Source: an uncultured Clostridia bacterium
GTDB lineage: Bacteria; Bacillota; Clostridia; Christensenellales; CAG-138
DNA: 64,000 nt
Direction: 5' to 3'
Assembly: GCA_947168565.1 (NCBI GenBank)
Contig: CAMVMM010000002.1
Coordinates: forward strand, 1 to 64,000
A program made the translations under genes and the position numbers. The notes beneath the pieces were generated by a model. It did no database searches. It was not told the origin of the DNA and worked only from the letters and a program-made list of their open reading frames with translations. This document shows positions 8,601 through 17,177 of the stretch, one piece after another; the first letter of the stretch is position 1, and each line of letters opens with the position of its first letter.

Positions 8601-10686
8601 GTATCACGCGCTTGCGATAGGCGGCCTGTACGGCGCGGAGCATTTTGTTCACCTTCTTGCGGCGCTCGGAAAGGAAGGCTTTTACCGGGGGTATGAATAC
8701 ACCTGGGAAAAGGATAAGCGCACCGTGCTGAGCTGCCTGCTGAAGCGCTGCCGACCCAATAAAGAGGATACTCCCGAAAAGCTGAAGGAGCTGATAAAAA
8801 GCACGGATATTTCCGAAAGCCGTCTTTTGGAGGCGGTGATGTACTGCCCGCAGTGGGCGGGGATCGCGGAGAAGGCGCTTGAAATAAAGGGCCTTAAAAG
8901 CGCGGTGTGGTTCTTCCACGCGCATATAAACGAAAGCTTTTCGGCGGAGAAGGAAACCGAAACGGCGCTCTTCTCGCCCATTTCGCCGGAGCGCTTCATG
9001 GACGGCGCGTTTGATCGGGACTGGTTCATGGAAAGCTATTATGCGCTTGGCGAAAAGCGCTTCAATACGCTCTATAAATCGGCAAAATACATAAGCTCCG
9101 GCGGCAGCAATCACAGGCGCTCGCAGCTCTATGCGGACGCGGTGCTCGGCAGGCTCGATATAGCAGCGCTTGAAAAGGAGATAGAGGAAAAGCGAAACGT
9201 GGAGCGGCTGCGCTGCTATCCGCTCATACCGATCGCGGAGGGAGATATGCGCGAGGCGCTGCGGCGGTATGAATTCCTTCAGCGCTTTATGAAGAGCTCA
9301 AAGCAGTTCGGAGCGCAGCGCAGGGAGAGCGAAAAAAAGGCGGTGGGCATAGCGCTTGAAAACCTTGCAATAACCACCGGGATCAAGGACGTGAACCGCC
9401 TTGTGTGGCGCATGGAAACGCAAAAAACGAAGGCGCTCGCGCCTCTTTTGGAGCCTATATTCATAGACGAGTTCACCGCCCGCCTTGTGATAAACGGCGA
9501 GGGCGACGCATCCGTGGCGATAGAAAAGGGCGGAAAGGAGCTGAAAGCCGTGCCGAAGGCGATAGCAAAGCACGATGCGCTGCTTGAGCTGAAGGCAAGC
9601 GCTGCGGAGCTGAAGGAGCAAAAGCGCCGCTCAAGGGAGAGTCTGGAGCGGGCGATGTGCGAGCGCACGGAGTTTGAGCGCGCGGAGCTTGCGATACTTC
9701 TTAAAAACCCCGTGCTTGCGCCCATGATAAAAAGGCTCGTGTGGCTCTCGGAGGGCGCACTCGGCTTTATCGACCTTCCCACAGAAGGCGGCGGGCCTGA
9801 GCGCGGCGGGCCTGAGCGCGGCGGGCCTGAGTGCGGCGAACCGCTGCTTATCGACCCGAAGGGAGAGCTTCACCCCTGCGGCGAAAAGGCGGTGATAGCC
9901 CATCCCCACGATATGATGAGCGCGGGCAGTTGGCATGAATTCATGCGCCTTATGTGCGAAAAGCGGATCGTTCAGCCCTTCAAGCAGGTGTTCAGGGAAT
10001 ATTATCCCATCACCGAGGATGAAAGATCGGCGCAGACCCTTTCCCGCCGCTACGCGGGCTTCCAGGTAAGCCCGAAGCGCACCGCAGCGCTTTTGAAATC
10101 GCGCGGGTGGACGGTGGACTATGAGGAAGGGCTGCAAAGGGTGTTTTACCGCGAAAATCTCGTGGTGCGCCTGTTCGCGCTTGCGGATTGGTTCAGCCCG
10201 TCGGATATCGAGGCGCCCACGCTTGAAACCGTGCAGTTTTTCGATAGAAGGAGCGGCGAGCCCGCAAGGCTTTGCGAGGTGCCGCCTGTGCTGTTTTCGG
10301 AGGTCATGCGCGATATCGACCTTGTGGTCAGCGTTGCGCACGTCGGCGGCGTTGACCCCGAAGCAAGCATGTCCACCGTGGAGATGCGCATTTCGCTTGC
10401 CGGGGAGCTTGTGAGGCTGCTGGGGCTGAAAAACGTTCGCTTCACAGGCAATCACGCGCGGGTAGAGGGCAGGCTTGCGAATTGGTCGGTACACATGGGC
10501 TCCGGCATAGTTCACGCGGAGGGCAGGGGAATGATACCCATCATGCCCGTTCATTCGCAGTCGCGCGGGAGGGTCTTTCTGCCCTTTGCGGACGACGACC
10601 CGAAAACCGCCGAGATAATGTCCAAAATCATCCTGCTTTCCGAGGATACGAAGCTAAGGGATCCGGAGATATTGAAAATGGTTTGA
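5611..10686 (+). CDS. Giant DUF4132-family (MolR-like) HEAT-repeat protein
   Basis: 1691-aa cytoplasmic protein, no signal peptide. The first ~1000 residues are helical and repetitive; one segment (RAVEELQKLSLTDAELDGI, followed by LRSKSSPYRAAAVAALKAQ) has the look of HEAT/Armadillo repeats. The last ~350 residues carry the DUF4132 signature: HEFMRLMCEKRIVQPFKQVF, then EYYPITEDE and SRRYAGFQ. A conserved tail follows (DIDLVVSVAHVGGVDPEAS to RGRVFLPFADDDPKTAEIM). Around residue 1395 there is a GGPER-type low-complexity insertion. DUF4132 proteins are known mainly through MolR-like regulators; their biochemical function is not established. The gene forms a tight unit with the preceding 142-aa gene and is followed by an ABC transporter on its own spacing. 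Confidence 0.8.
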   Translation: MQLKFRENEWQAAKKRAKLLGPAARALLDKGENYFDLESARLLENSLAAPLLKRPERFTQIEQLYTPSLSMAVGALTDGKYAKRVKKLLEIEAEGRYSSSMTCRSFHTGQLSQLVSDFINLIAGAVRLYYYDNDILELTGMEDGFEKLKLCLDIHVALAIREGDESVRRGIHEAVLGDNSLVRLNGEMICGVIRSGDEALVGDLLKLLDTAGLQEGLRQRILESADIGRAETFARIVCFCAEKDLFRFASGVRALAVWTGFGVENTRANISKRLGNVAAKVLSSEEKRREYLASDDLSEVWLALWGYGCFELGHTLHIVSELIKSGDRRRRLLAWYFISGTENSSYRMKMASENLHERDPEVLAWLTGCLEQTGEFVSAYYYNTTKKAAVNHALPAKKEERRALFDKLAALLPVIGEKTRTFSGMPFDFVSVRLSSDPVIGCMMSLAGYDMDAELAERLTAHTAYMNADRRQVLIRYFLRPAENADHRRVLVSFLGDRSPIVKQRAVEELQKLSLTDAELDGIADSLRSKSSPYRAAAVAALKAQPESRLEPLLERMLASAEEHKLQAALDLICEMEEKRGGAAARFMPQLQALGSEKLSTQTEILLKKLLADGEKQEYTRENGFGLYDPQEVNAYLDSIRAEFAIAPWNEKAIRSVYPSEAEFKALMKRINAVFEKHADYEYEVVDMWHGSREKVLLGDGDFHCRLPAESGCSSMHDKNARLDMLPFCDEFRQAFGETASDPVKAAGLFAVSQNFEGDYNPGYYKNDAWFSALFKKELVPCYAASVRERAMEELMRGGNAGSVRGVEIMTMMALAASECDPHAVFECAFGIYRSVAERIGESNLAREYRKPDGVHGAIRFISGRHDMPVNSRELGIWRELISRLELGQEDFARWFKYEYRLECLAGVDPACGLTADDIFRAHEMGLVPKEAIFARLLREEVERPDKLSMLTGEGGRGGKSRRLKEKYPGAGEIITAVVNRIAEVEERRGELETPLTYHALAIGGLYGAEHFVHLLAALGKEGFYRGYEYTWEKDKRTVLSCLLKRCRPNKEDTPEKLKELIKSTDISESRLLEAVMYCPQWAGIAEKALEIKGLKSAVWFFHAHINESFSAEKETETALFSPISPERFMDGAFDRDWFMESYYALGEKRFNTLYKSAKYISSGGSNHRRSQLYADAVLGRLDIAALEKEIEEKRNVERLRCYPLIPIAEGDMREALRRYEFLQRFMKSSKQFGAQRRESEKKAVGIALENLAITTGIKDVNRLVWRMETQKTKALAPLLEPIFIDEFTARLVINGEGDASVAIEKGGKELKAVPKAIAKHDALLELKASAAELKEQKRRSRESLERAMCERTEFERAELAILLKNPVLAPMIKRLVWLSEGALGFIDLPTEGGGPERGGPERGGPECGEPLLIDPKGELHPCGEKAVIAHPHDMMSAGSWHEFMRLMCEKRIVQPFKQVFREYYPITEDERSAQTLSRRYAGFQVSPKRTAALLKSRGWTVDYEEGLQRVFYRENLVVRLFALADWFSPSDIEAPTLETVQFFDRRSGEPARLCEVPPVLFSEVMRDIDLVVSVAHVGGVDPEASMSTVEMRISLAGELVRLLGLKNVRFTGNHARVEGRLANWSVHMGSGIVHAEGRGMIPIMPVHSQSRGRVFLPFADDDPKTAEIMSKIILLSEDTKLRDPEILKMV
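9790..9834 (+). repeat. 15-bp in-frame tandem repeat inside the DUF4132 gene
   Basis: Three consecutive copies of a 15-base unit (GGCGGGCCTGAGCGC, the last with TGC) encode GGPER-GGPER-GGPEC. The unit length is a multiple of three, so changes in copy number would keep the frame. Confidence 0.8.
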
Positions 10687-10853
10687 TCGCGCGGATGAAA
10701 AATAAGCGGGATAATGCTGCCGCGGCTATGGAGAAACCGCCGGATTTATGGTATTATAATAGGGTCAACGAGCTGAAAACTGCGCTCTGCGCGGGCCTTA
10801 TGCACCGAAAGCCCGGCTGCGCGGGGAAGGCTTGACGATAAAGGGGGTATATT

Positions 10854-13115
10854 GTGAATAAAGCGAAAAAAACGGATCTCGTTATTGTCATCGTGCTTGC
10901 CGCGCTGATTCTGCTTGCCGCCGCCTCCGGCATTATTGGCGGCATGAAGGATAAGGGCGCACCACAGGGCGCGGGCGCGAGCAGCTATGAGGATTTCAAC
11001 GGCAAAAAGATAGGCATTCTTCAGGGCACGAATATGGAGCAGGAGAGCTTCGACAGGTTTCCGGACAGCGAGTATCTTTATTTCGCGGGCTATCCGGACC
11101 TGAACGCCGCGCTGCTTTCCGGCACGATAGACGCCTACCTTGCGGATGAGCCCGCGCTCAAGAGCATCCATGCTGAGCAGCCGCAGATAGACTATATTCG
11201 CAAAAGGATCACAAATAATAAATATTCCTTCGCTTTCCGAAAAAACGATCCTGCGGAAAAGGCGCTTTTGGATGAATTCAACGCCTTTCTTGCCAGAATA
11301 AAATCAAACGGCGTTTACGATGAAATAGATTCCGTCTGGTTCGGTGCGGACGAATCAAAAAAGGTTGTGAATATGGACGGCCTTACCGGCGAGCGGGGCG
11401 TTATCCGGGTTGTGACCACCTCCACGGACGAGCCGTTTTCCTATATAAAGGATGGGAAGCTCGTGGGCTACGATATCGACGTGGTGGTGCGGTTCTGCCG
11501 CGAAAACGGCTACGCGCCGGAGTTTGACGAGGTGGATTTTTCCGCAAGGATACCCGCGCTTGCTTCGGGCAGGGTTCATTTCACCACCTCCATGAACGTA
11601 ACGCCGGAGCGTGCTGAAAGCGTGCTGTTTTCCGAACCGGTGAGCGAGGGCGGTATAGTGGTGGCGGCAAGGAGCGCGGATATTGCGCAGCAAAGGCGCA
11701 TGGAGGATTTCATCGGAAAGCGCGTGGGCATATTGACCGGATACAGCCATGAGCGGGACGTGATCGAAAAGCTTCCGAACAGCGAGTATTTATATTACGA
11801 CACTTTAGGCGAATTGATACTTTCGCTCAAAAACGGAATGATCGACTGCTTTGCGGATGACAACGCGACACTGAAACTTGCCGCGCTCGAGCATCCGGAA
11901 ATCGCGCTTATAGAAAACGTGCTTACGGAAAGCTACGCCTATGCCTTCAGTAAGGCAAGCCCCACCGCACGCGGCAGACTTGAGCGGTTCAATGCGTTTC
12001 TGGCGCGGCTTGATGCAAGCGGCGAGCTGGAGGCTATGGGCGAAAGGTGGCTCGGAGGCCTTGACGAGGCCGAGAGGCAGATGGATCGCAGCCCGCTTTC
12101 GGGCGTGAACGGCGAGCTTGCAATCGGCATTATGCCGGACAACGCTCCGTATAGCTACGTTTCAAACGGCGAATATACGGGCTTTGATATGGAGCTTATA
12201 ACCCGATTCGCGCGGGAGGAGGGCTATTCGCTGAGCATTGAGGCGGGCAGTCTTGCTTCGCAGCTTGCGGGCCTTGCATCGGGCAGGTTCGACGTTCTTA
12301 TAGGCCCCCTTTCCGTAACCGAGGAGCGCAAAAACGTTGCCGATTTTTCTTCCACCACCTTTCGGGGCGGCATGACGCTGGCGTATATCGGCGGCGAAGG
12401 CGCGCAGCGCGAGCTCGGCTTTTTTGAGGGCATAGCAGGCAGCTTTGAAAAGAATTTTATCAGGGAGGGCAGATGGAAGCTCATCCTTCAGGGCGTCGGC
12501 ACCACCTGCGCCATCACCGCGCTTTCGGCGCTTTTCGGCACCGTGCTTGCGTTTTTGATCTGCCTGTTCCGCCGAACGGGCTCAAGGCTTGCAAATCTTA
12601 TAAGCGATCTTTTCGTTAAGCTCTTGCAGGGCACGCCCATGGTGGTGCTGCTGATGATACTGTATTACGTGGTGTTTGTAAAAACCCCGCTGAGCGCGGT
12701 CGGCGTGGCGGTGGTGGGCTTTGCGCTGAACCTTGGCGCCTACGGCTCGGAGATAATGCGCTCCGGCATAGAGAGCGTGGACGGCGGGCAGCGCGAGGCC
12801 GCGCTTGCGCTCGGCTATAATGAAAACAGGGCGTTCTTCAAATTCATCTTCCCGCAGGCGGCGCAAAGGTTTTTGCCGGTCTATCGGGGCGAGCTTGTGT
12901 CGCTGCTGAAAAGCACCTCCGTGGTGGGCTATATCGCCGTGCAGGATCTCACCAAGATGAGCGATATTATAAGGGCGAGGACCTACGAGGCGTTCTTCCC
13001 GCTGATAGCCACCGCAGTTATCTACTTCATTCTGGCGTGGCTTATCGCCGCTGCGATGAAGCTGCTGATGAAGCATTTTGAACCCAAAAAGCGCAGGGGA
13101 GGGGCGGAAAAATGA
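10854..13115 (+). CDS. Amino-acid ABC transporter: permuted binding domains fused to permease
   Basis: 753-aa membrane protein of the polar amino-acid uptake type. After one membrane segment (about 8-30) comes a lobe-2-only solute-binding segment ([12 protein letters not shown] to about 165). Next is a complete SBP_bac_3 domain (about 178-405, [20 protein letters not shown] to AMGERWLGG), then a lobe-1-only segment (about 415-515, [20 protein letters not shown]). The end is a HisM-type permease (about 535-745) with the EAA-like loop [21 protein letters not shown]. The halves at the two ends could pair into a second complete binding protein, as in a circular permutation. The GTG start follows GGGGG about ten bases away, and the gene overlaps the ATPase gene by four bases. 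Confidence 0.85.
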   Translation: MNKAKKTDLVIVIVLAALILLAAASGIIGGMKDKGAPQGAGASSYEDFNGKKIGILQGTNMEQESFDRFPDSEYLYFAGYPDLNAALLSGTIDAYLADEPALKSIHAEQPQIDYIRKRITNNKYSFAFRKNDPAEKALLDEFNAFLARIKSNGVYDEIDSVWFGADESKKVVNMDGLTGERGVIRVVTTSTDEPFSYIKDGKLVGYDIDVVVRFCRENGYAPEFDEVDFSARIPALASGRVHFTTSMNVTPERAESVLFSEPVSEGGIVVAARSADIAQQRRMEDFIGKRVGILTGYSHERDVIEKLPNSEYLYYDTLGELILSLKNGMIDCFADDNATLKLAALEHPEIALIENVLTESYAYAFSKASPTARGRLERFNAFLARLDASGELEAMGERWLGGLDEAERQMDRSPLSGVNGELAIGIMPDNAPYSYVSNGEYTGFDMELITRFAREEGYSLSIEAGSLASQLAGLASGRFDVLIGPLSVTEERKNVADFSSTTFRGGMTLAYIGGEGAQRELGFFEGIAGSFEKNFIREGRWKLILQGVGTTCAITALSALFGTVLAFLICLFRRTGSRLANLISDLFVKLLQGTPMVVLLMILYYVVFVKTPLSAVGVAVVGFALNLGAYGSEIMRSGIESVDGGQREAALALGYNENRAFFKFIFPQAAQRFLPVYRGELVSLLKSTSVVGYIAVQDLTKMSDIIRARTYEAFFPLIATAVIYFILAWLIAAAMKLLMKHFEPKKRRGGAEK

Positions 13116-14203
13116 GCATTATCAGAATAGAGCATTTAAAAAAGCAGTATCAAAACGCATTCCCCCTGAAGGACGTGAGCGTTGAGATAAACAAAGGGGA
13201 CGTTATCTCGGTCATCGGCCCCTCCGGCACGGGAAAATCCACGCTTCTTCGCTGCATAAATATGCTGGAGCAGCCCACGGGCGGCAGGATCTTCGTGGAC
13301 GGCGAGGAGATCACCTCGCCCAAATGCCGCCTGGAGCTCGTGCGCCGCAGGATGGGCATGGTGTTTCAGTCGTTCAATCTTTTCAATAATCTGAATATCC
13401 TTGAAAACGTCATGGCGGCGCCGGTCGATCTGCTCAAAATGCCCCGCGATCAGGCGCAAAAGCAGGCAAGGGCGCTGCTTGAGCGCGTTGGACTTGGGGA
13501 TAAGGCGGAAAACTACCCGAGCGAGCTTTCGGGCGGGCAGAAGCAGCGCGTTGCCATCGCCCGCGCAATAGCAATGAAGCCGGAGATACTGCTTTTTGAC
13601 GAGCCGACCTCCGCGCTCGATCCCACGATGGTGGGGGAGGTGCTCTCGGTCATAAAAAGCCTTGCGGACGAGCACATGACCATGATGATAGTGACGCATG
13701 AGATGCGGTTTGCCCGCAGCGTTTCAAACCGCGTTTTCTATATGGACGAGGGCGGGATCTATGAGGACGGCACTCCGGAGCAGATCTTCGAGCACCCCGC
13801 AAGGGAAAAAACGAGGGCCTTTATCAAACGGCTGAAAACGATCGAGATCGAGATACCGGATGCGGAGCCCGACGGCGCGCTCATCTTCGCCCGCCTGGAG
13901 CGCTTCGGCAGGGAGGCGATGATTCCCGCTTCCGCATTGCGCCATATCCGGCTCGTATTCGAGGAGCTGGTGCTGCAGCTCATACTCGGCAGGCTCCGCG
14001 AGGAGGGGCGCGGCTTTCCCGTGCGGATAAGCATAGAGCATTCGGATGAGGACGGCTCCACAGTTTTGACAGCCTCATACGGCGGGGAAGAATTCGATCC
14101 CTTCACCGAGGGGGACGAGCTTTCCGCCACGATAGTGAAAAAGCTTGTGAAGCGCATCGAGCATGAGTACAGCGGCGGCAACAGCCTGAGCGTCGTATTT
14201 TGA
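13112..14203 (+). CDS. Amino-acid ABC transporter ATPase with C-terminal GHKL-like domain
   Basis: 363 aa. Residues 1-240 are a typical amino-acid ABC ATPase: Walker [10 protein letters not shown] at 36-44, Q-loop MVFQSFNLF, signature [15 protein letters not shown], Walker [14 protein letters not shown], and an H-loop in [10 protein letters not shown]. Family members normally end near residue 245, but here about 115 extra residues follow. They contain [14 protein letters not shown] (N-box-like), YGGEEFDPF (G1-like) and [19 protein letters not shown]. This order matches the small GHKL ATPases of the RsbW/HATPase_c_2 type, although the key Asn of the N-box is not obvious. The gene starts within the permease gene (ATGA overlap), so the transporter is a two-gene operon. 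Confidence 0.85.
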   Translation: MSIIRIEHLKKQYQNAFPLKDVSVEINKGDVISVIGPSGTGKSTLLRCINMLEQPTGGRIFVDGEEITSPKCRLELVRRRMGMVFQSFNLFNNLNILENVMAAPVDLLKMPRDQAQKQARALLERVGLGDKAENYPSELSGGQKQRVAIARAIAMKPEILLFDEPTSALDPTMVGEVLSVIKSLADEHMTMMIVTHEMRFARSVSNRVFYMDEGGIYEDGTPEQIFEHPAREKTRAFIKRLKTIEIEIPDAEPDGALIFARLERFGREAMIPASALRHIRLVFEELVLQLILGRLREEGRGFPVRISIEHSDEDGSTVLTASYGGEEFDPFTEGDELSATIVKKLVKRIEHEYSGGNSLSVVF

Positions 14204-14240
14204 GGGGCGGCATGAGCGCGGTTTTTTCGCCGTGCGCCTC

Positions 14241-14261
14241 GGCCGCGCGGAAAGCGCGGCC
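14241..14261 (+). terminator. GC hairpin after the ABC transporter operon
   Basis: GGCCGCGC and GCGCGGCC form an 8-bp stem around the loop GGAAA, 38 bases after the ATPase stop codon. There is no clear T-run, so it may stabilise the 3' end rather than terminate strongly. Confidence 0.4.
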
Positions 14262-14317
14262 TGCTTCAAAGCCCCTGCGAACGGTGCAAAAGGGGTTGGT
14301 CGGGCGATAAATCCATG

Positions 14318-14346
14318 TTGAATTTTGCGGTGCGGTATGTTATAAT
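14318..14346 (+). promoter_or_regulatory. Sigma-A promoter of the ten-gene metabolic operon
   Basis: TTGAAT at 14318-14323, a 17-base spacer and TATAAT at 14341-14346. It lies about 125 bases before the first gene and is the only good promoter seen ahead of the ten co-oriented genes ending at 25575. Confidence 0.75.
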
Positions 14347-14382
14347 CAGTATTACTGCATAGTTGTGCGGTTTTGGATGTGC

Positions 14383-14436
14383 GGCGGGAGGCAAAGCCCG
14401 AAAAATCGAGGGCAAAACGGAGCCCGCCAAGCTTTT
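14383..14436 (+). promoter_or_regulatory. Structured leader with terminator-like end before the metabolic operon
   Basis: GGCGGG at 14383-14388 pairs with CCCGCC at 14423-14428, enclosing an inner hairpin (GCCC 14396-14399 with GGGC 14410-14413). A run of five T follows at 14432. The layout resembles an attenuator, but it matches no riboswitch class I can name. Confidence 0.35.
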
Positions 14437-14471
14437 TCATTAGTTTTGCACGGCTTTAAGGAGAAAACAAA

Positions 14472-15749
14472 ATGATAAAGGTGATCACGTACGGCACCTA
14501 CGATCTGCTGCATCACGGTCATATCCGCCTGCTTGAGAGGGCGAAGGCGCTTGGCGACTATCTTATCGTGGGCGTTACGAGCGATGACTACGACAAAACA
14601 AGGGGCAAGATAAACAACCAGCAGTCCCTTATGGAAAGGGTCGCCGCGATAAAGGCCACCGGTCTTGCGGATGAGATAATCGCCGAGGAATACGAAGGCC
14701 AGAAGATAGACGATATCCGCCGCTTCGGCGTGGATATCTTTGCCATAGGCTCCGATTGGGAGGGCAAATTCGATTATCTCAATGAATTCTGCAAAGTCAT
14801 CTATCTGCCGAGAACCGAGGGCGTTTCAAGCTCCGAAATCAGGGCGAAGAACCGCAAACTCGTGATAGGCATCATCGGCAGCGGCGGATTGCGCAATAAG
14901 TTTATCCGCGAAATGCAGTATGTGAACGGCGTTGAGCATAAGGAGTGCGACGATACGCTCGACGGGGTGGACGCGGTTTACGTTGCCTCCCATCCCCGCA
15001 GGCATTACGACGACGTGAAGCGGGCGCTGCTCGCGGGCAAGCACGTTATCTGCGAATCCCCGTTAGCGCTTGAGGCCGAAAAATGCCGCGAGCTTATCGA
15101 CTACGCGAGGGAGAATGGCCTTGTGCTTGAGGACGCTATAAAAACCGCCTATTCCACGGCGTATTCCCGTTTGCTCGTGGTGGCGAAAAGCGGCCGCATC
15201 GGGGATATAGTTTCCGTTGACTCCGTGTGCTCCAGCCTTGCAGGAGGCGTTGCCGAGCCGGGCGTTGACCTCAGCAGAAGGCAAAACAGCATCTCCTCAT
15301 GGGGACCCACGGCCATGCTGCCGGTATTCCAGCTTCTCGGCACAAATTACAAAACCAAGTCCATCGTCACAAAGCTTATAAACAGCGATTATAATTTCGA
15401 CGGCTTCACCAAGATCGATTTCGTTTACGATAAGGCTGTTGCCTCCATAAAGGTCGCAAAGGCGGCAAAGGCGGAGGGCGAGCTCGTTATCACAGGCACG
15501 AAGGGCTATATCTACGTGCCCGCGCCGTGGTGGAAAACGGATTATTTCGAGGTTCGCTTTGAAAATCCCGCAAACAATAAGCGTTATTTCTATCAGCTCG
15601 ACGGCGAGGGAATAAGGTATGAGATAGTGGCGTTTGCAAAGGCTGTTGAAAGCAGGCGGGATTACAGCTATATCAGCGATCAAACCTCCCTTGCGATAGT
15701 GAAGGTAATAGAGGATTTCTATTCCGGCGATCGCATCGAGCTGAAATAA
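14472..15749 (+). CDS. Cytidylyltransferase / Gfo-Idh-MocA oxidoreductase fusion
   Basis: 425 aa in two parts. Residues 1-130 are a TagD-type nucleotidyltransferase: GTYDLLHHGHI carries the HxGH motif (His14-His17), and EGVSSSEIR corresponds to the second nucleotide-binding motif. Such enzymes transfer CMP from CTP to a phosphate or phosphonate. Residues ~131-425 are a Gfo/Idh/MocA-type NAD(P)-dependent dehydrogenase: IGIIGSGGL nucleotide-binding loop, ALLAGKHVICESPLALEAEK with the catalytic-type Lys replaced by Leu in CESPLA, and a C-terminal beta sheet. Because the usual EKP motif reads ESP, redox activity should be checked. First gene of the operon; AAGGAG lies eight bases before its ATG. 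Confidence 0.88.
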   Translation: MIKVITYGTYDLLHHGHIRLLERAKALGDYLIVGVTSDDYDKTRGKINNQQSLMERVAAIKATGLADEIIAEEYEGQKIDDIRRFGVDIFAIGSDWEGKFDYLNEFCKVIYLPRTEGVSSSEIRAKNRKLVIGIIGSGGLRNKFIREMQYVNGVEHKECDDTLDGVDAVYVASHPRRHYDDVKRALLAGKHVICESPLALEAEKCRELIDYARENGLVLEDAIKTAYSTAYSRLLVVAKSGRIGDIVSVDSVCSSLAGGVAEPGVDLSRRQNSISSWGPTAMLPVFQLLGTNYKTKSIVTKLINSDYNFDGFTKIDFVYDKAVASIKVAKAAKAEGELVITGTKGYIYVPAPWWKTDYFEVRFENPANNKRYFYQLDGEGIRYEIVAFAKAVESRRDYSYISDQTSLAIVKVIEDFYSGDRIELK

Positions 15750-15866
15750 AGCTGCCGCACCGTGCCGAAGCGGTGCATCCGTGCGGCGGCTCCCGTGCCG
15801 CGCTTACGCCTCGGATCGCCGCAGAGGGGTGCGTTTGCGTGAAAGAAAAGAGAAAGGTTTATTCGA

Positions 15867-17066
15867 ATGAAATACGACGGAAAGCGGGTGCTGTTTCTCG
15901 GCGCGCCGGTTTTTCAAATTCCGGTAGTTAAAAAAGCAAAGGAAATGGGGCTGCACGTCGGCATTGTGGATATAGACGGCGGCGCGCCCGCCTTTCCCTA
16001 CGCCGATGAATGCTTTGTGCACAGCATAAGGGATGATGAGGGCGTGCTTGAGATCGCGCGTGAATTCAAGCCGGACGGAATAGTTATCGGCGCGAACGAC
16101 ACGGCGGTGCTGACGGGCGCGCGCGTGTGCAGGGAGCTGGGGCTTCCCGGAAACTCGGTGCAGGCGGCGATGAATTCAACCGACAAGGTCAAAATGCTGG
16201 AGGCGTTCGAGCGCAGCGCGGTGCCGCATCCGTTTTACCGGGTGGTAAAAAAAGCCGATATAGAAAGCTTTTGCGAGCCTCTGCCGTATCCCGTTATCTC
16301 AAAGCCGGTGGATTCCTCCGGCGGCAGGGGAATAAGCATCATAAACTCCGCCGAGGAATTGCGTGAGGCGATGCGCTTCAGCTCAAACGCGGGTCAGTCG
16401 GGCGATATTCTTATAGAGGAGTATCTGAGCGGCACGGAGATAAGCGTTGAGGTGCTTGTGGTGGAAGGGAAGCCCCATATCATTCAGATAACCGATAAGC
16501 TTACCTCCGGCGCGCCGAATTTTTATGAAACGGGTCACGCGCAGCCGTCAACGCTGAGCGAGGAAACAAAGGCGCGCGTAAGGGAACTTGCCTCAGGCGC
16601 GGTGCTTGCCGTGGGCCTTGTGAACAGTCCCGCTCACGTGGAGATCATGGTGACCGAGAGCGGGCCTAAAATGATAGAGCTTGGTTCGCGCCTTGGGGGG
16701 GACTGCATCTCGACCATCCTTGCCGACACCTCCGTGCGCGGCGTGAGTATGGCGGGAGCGGCAATAGAAATGGCGCTTGGCGAAACGCCGGACGTTGGTA
16801 ATTATGCCGACAGCGGCACCTGCGTCGGCATTCGCTTTATACCCGCGGAGGACGGCGTGCTGAGCGCGATAGAGGGGGTTGACGAGGCGAAAAAAACAGC
16901 CGATCTCATAGAGCTTCGCATCACCGGCAGGATAGGCGTGCGCTACACAAGGGCGACCGATGACTCGGCAAGGTTCGGCTATGTGGTATGCTCCGGAAAA
17001 ACCACGGAGCTTGCGCTTGAAAGCTGTGCCGAAGCTGTGAAAAAGCTTCGGTTCGTGCTGGAATAA
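15867..17066 (+). CDS. ATP-grasp carboxylate-amine/thiol ligase A
   Basis: 399-aa ATP-grasp enzyme. The N-terminal Rossmann-like domain (MKYDGKRVLFLGAPVFQIPV) precedes an ATP-binding central domain with PVISKPVDSSGGRGISII, the Lys and Gly-rich loop that hold the triphosphate, and ILIEEYLSGTEISVEVLVVE. The metal-binding end includes HVEIMVTESGPKMIELGSRLGGD. Enzymes of this group activate a carboxylate as acyl phosphate and join it to an amine or other nucleophile. The start is fixed by AGAAAGG nine bases upstream. A second, diverged ATP-grasp gene follows about 110 bases downstream, so the pathway probably has two ligation steps. Confidence 0.88.
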   Translation: MKYDGKRVLFLGAPVFQIPVVKKAKEMGLHVGIVDIDGGAPAFPYADECFVHSIRDDEGVLEIAREFKPDGIVIGANDTAVLTGARVCRELGLPGNSVQAAMNSTDKVKMLEAFERSAVPHPFYRVVKKADIESFCEPLPYPVISKPVDSSGGRGISIINSAEELREAMRFSSNAGQSGDILIEEYLSGTEISVEVLVVEGKPHIIQITDKLTSGAPNFYETGHAQPSTLSEETKARVRELASGAVLAVGLVNSPAHVEIMVTESGPKMIELGSRLGGDCISTILADTSVRGVSMAGAAIEMALGETPDVGNYADSGTCVGIRFIPAEDGVLSAIEGVDEAKKTADLIELRITGRIGVRYTRATDDSARFGYVVCSGKTTELALESCAEAVKKLRFVLE

Positions 17067-17177
17067 TGCGGCTTGAACCGATGGAGCTGCCCGGCAGTTT
17101 CATAAACCGCAGCCCCGGTAATATTACAACGAGAATTATCAGTATTTATTTTGTTTAAAAGAAAGGATAACACCGAT

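Noticed and set aside
14377..14440. Cyclic-di-GMP or ZTP riboswitch in the leader of the metabolic operon
   Set aside because: GGCAAAGCC looks superficially like part of a GEMM aptamer, but the other conserved parts are missing.
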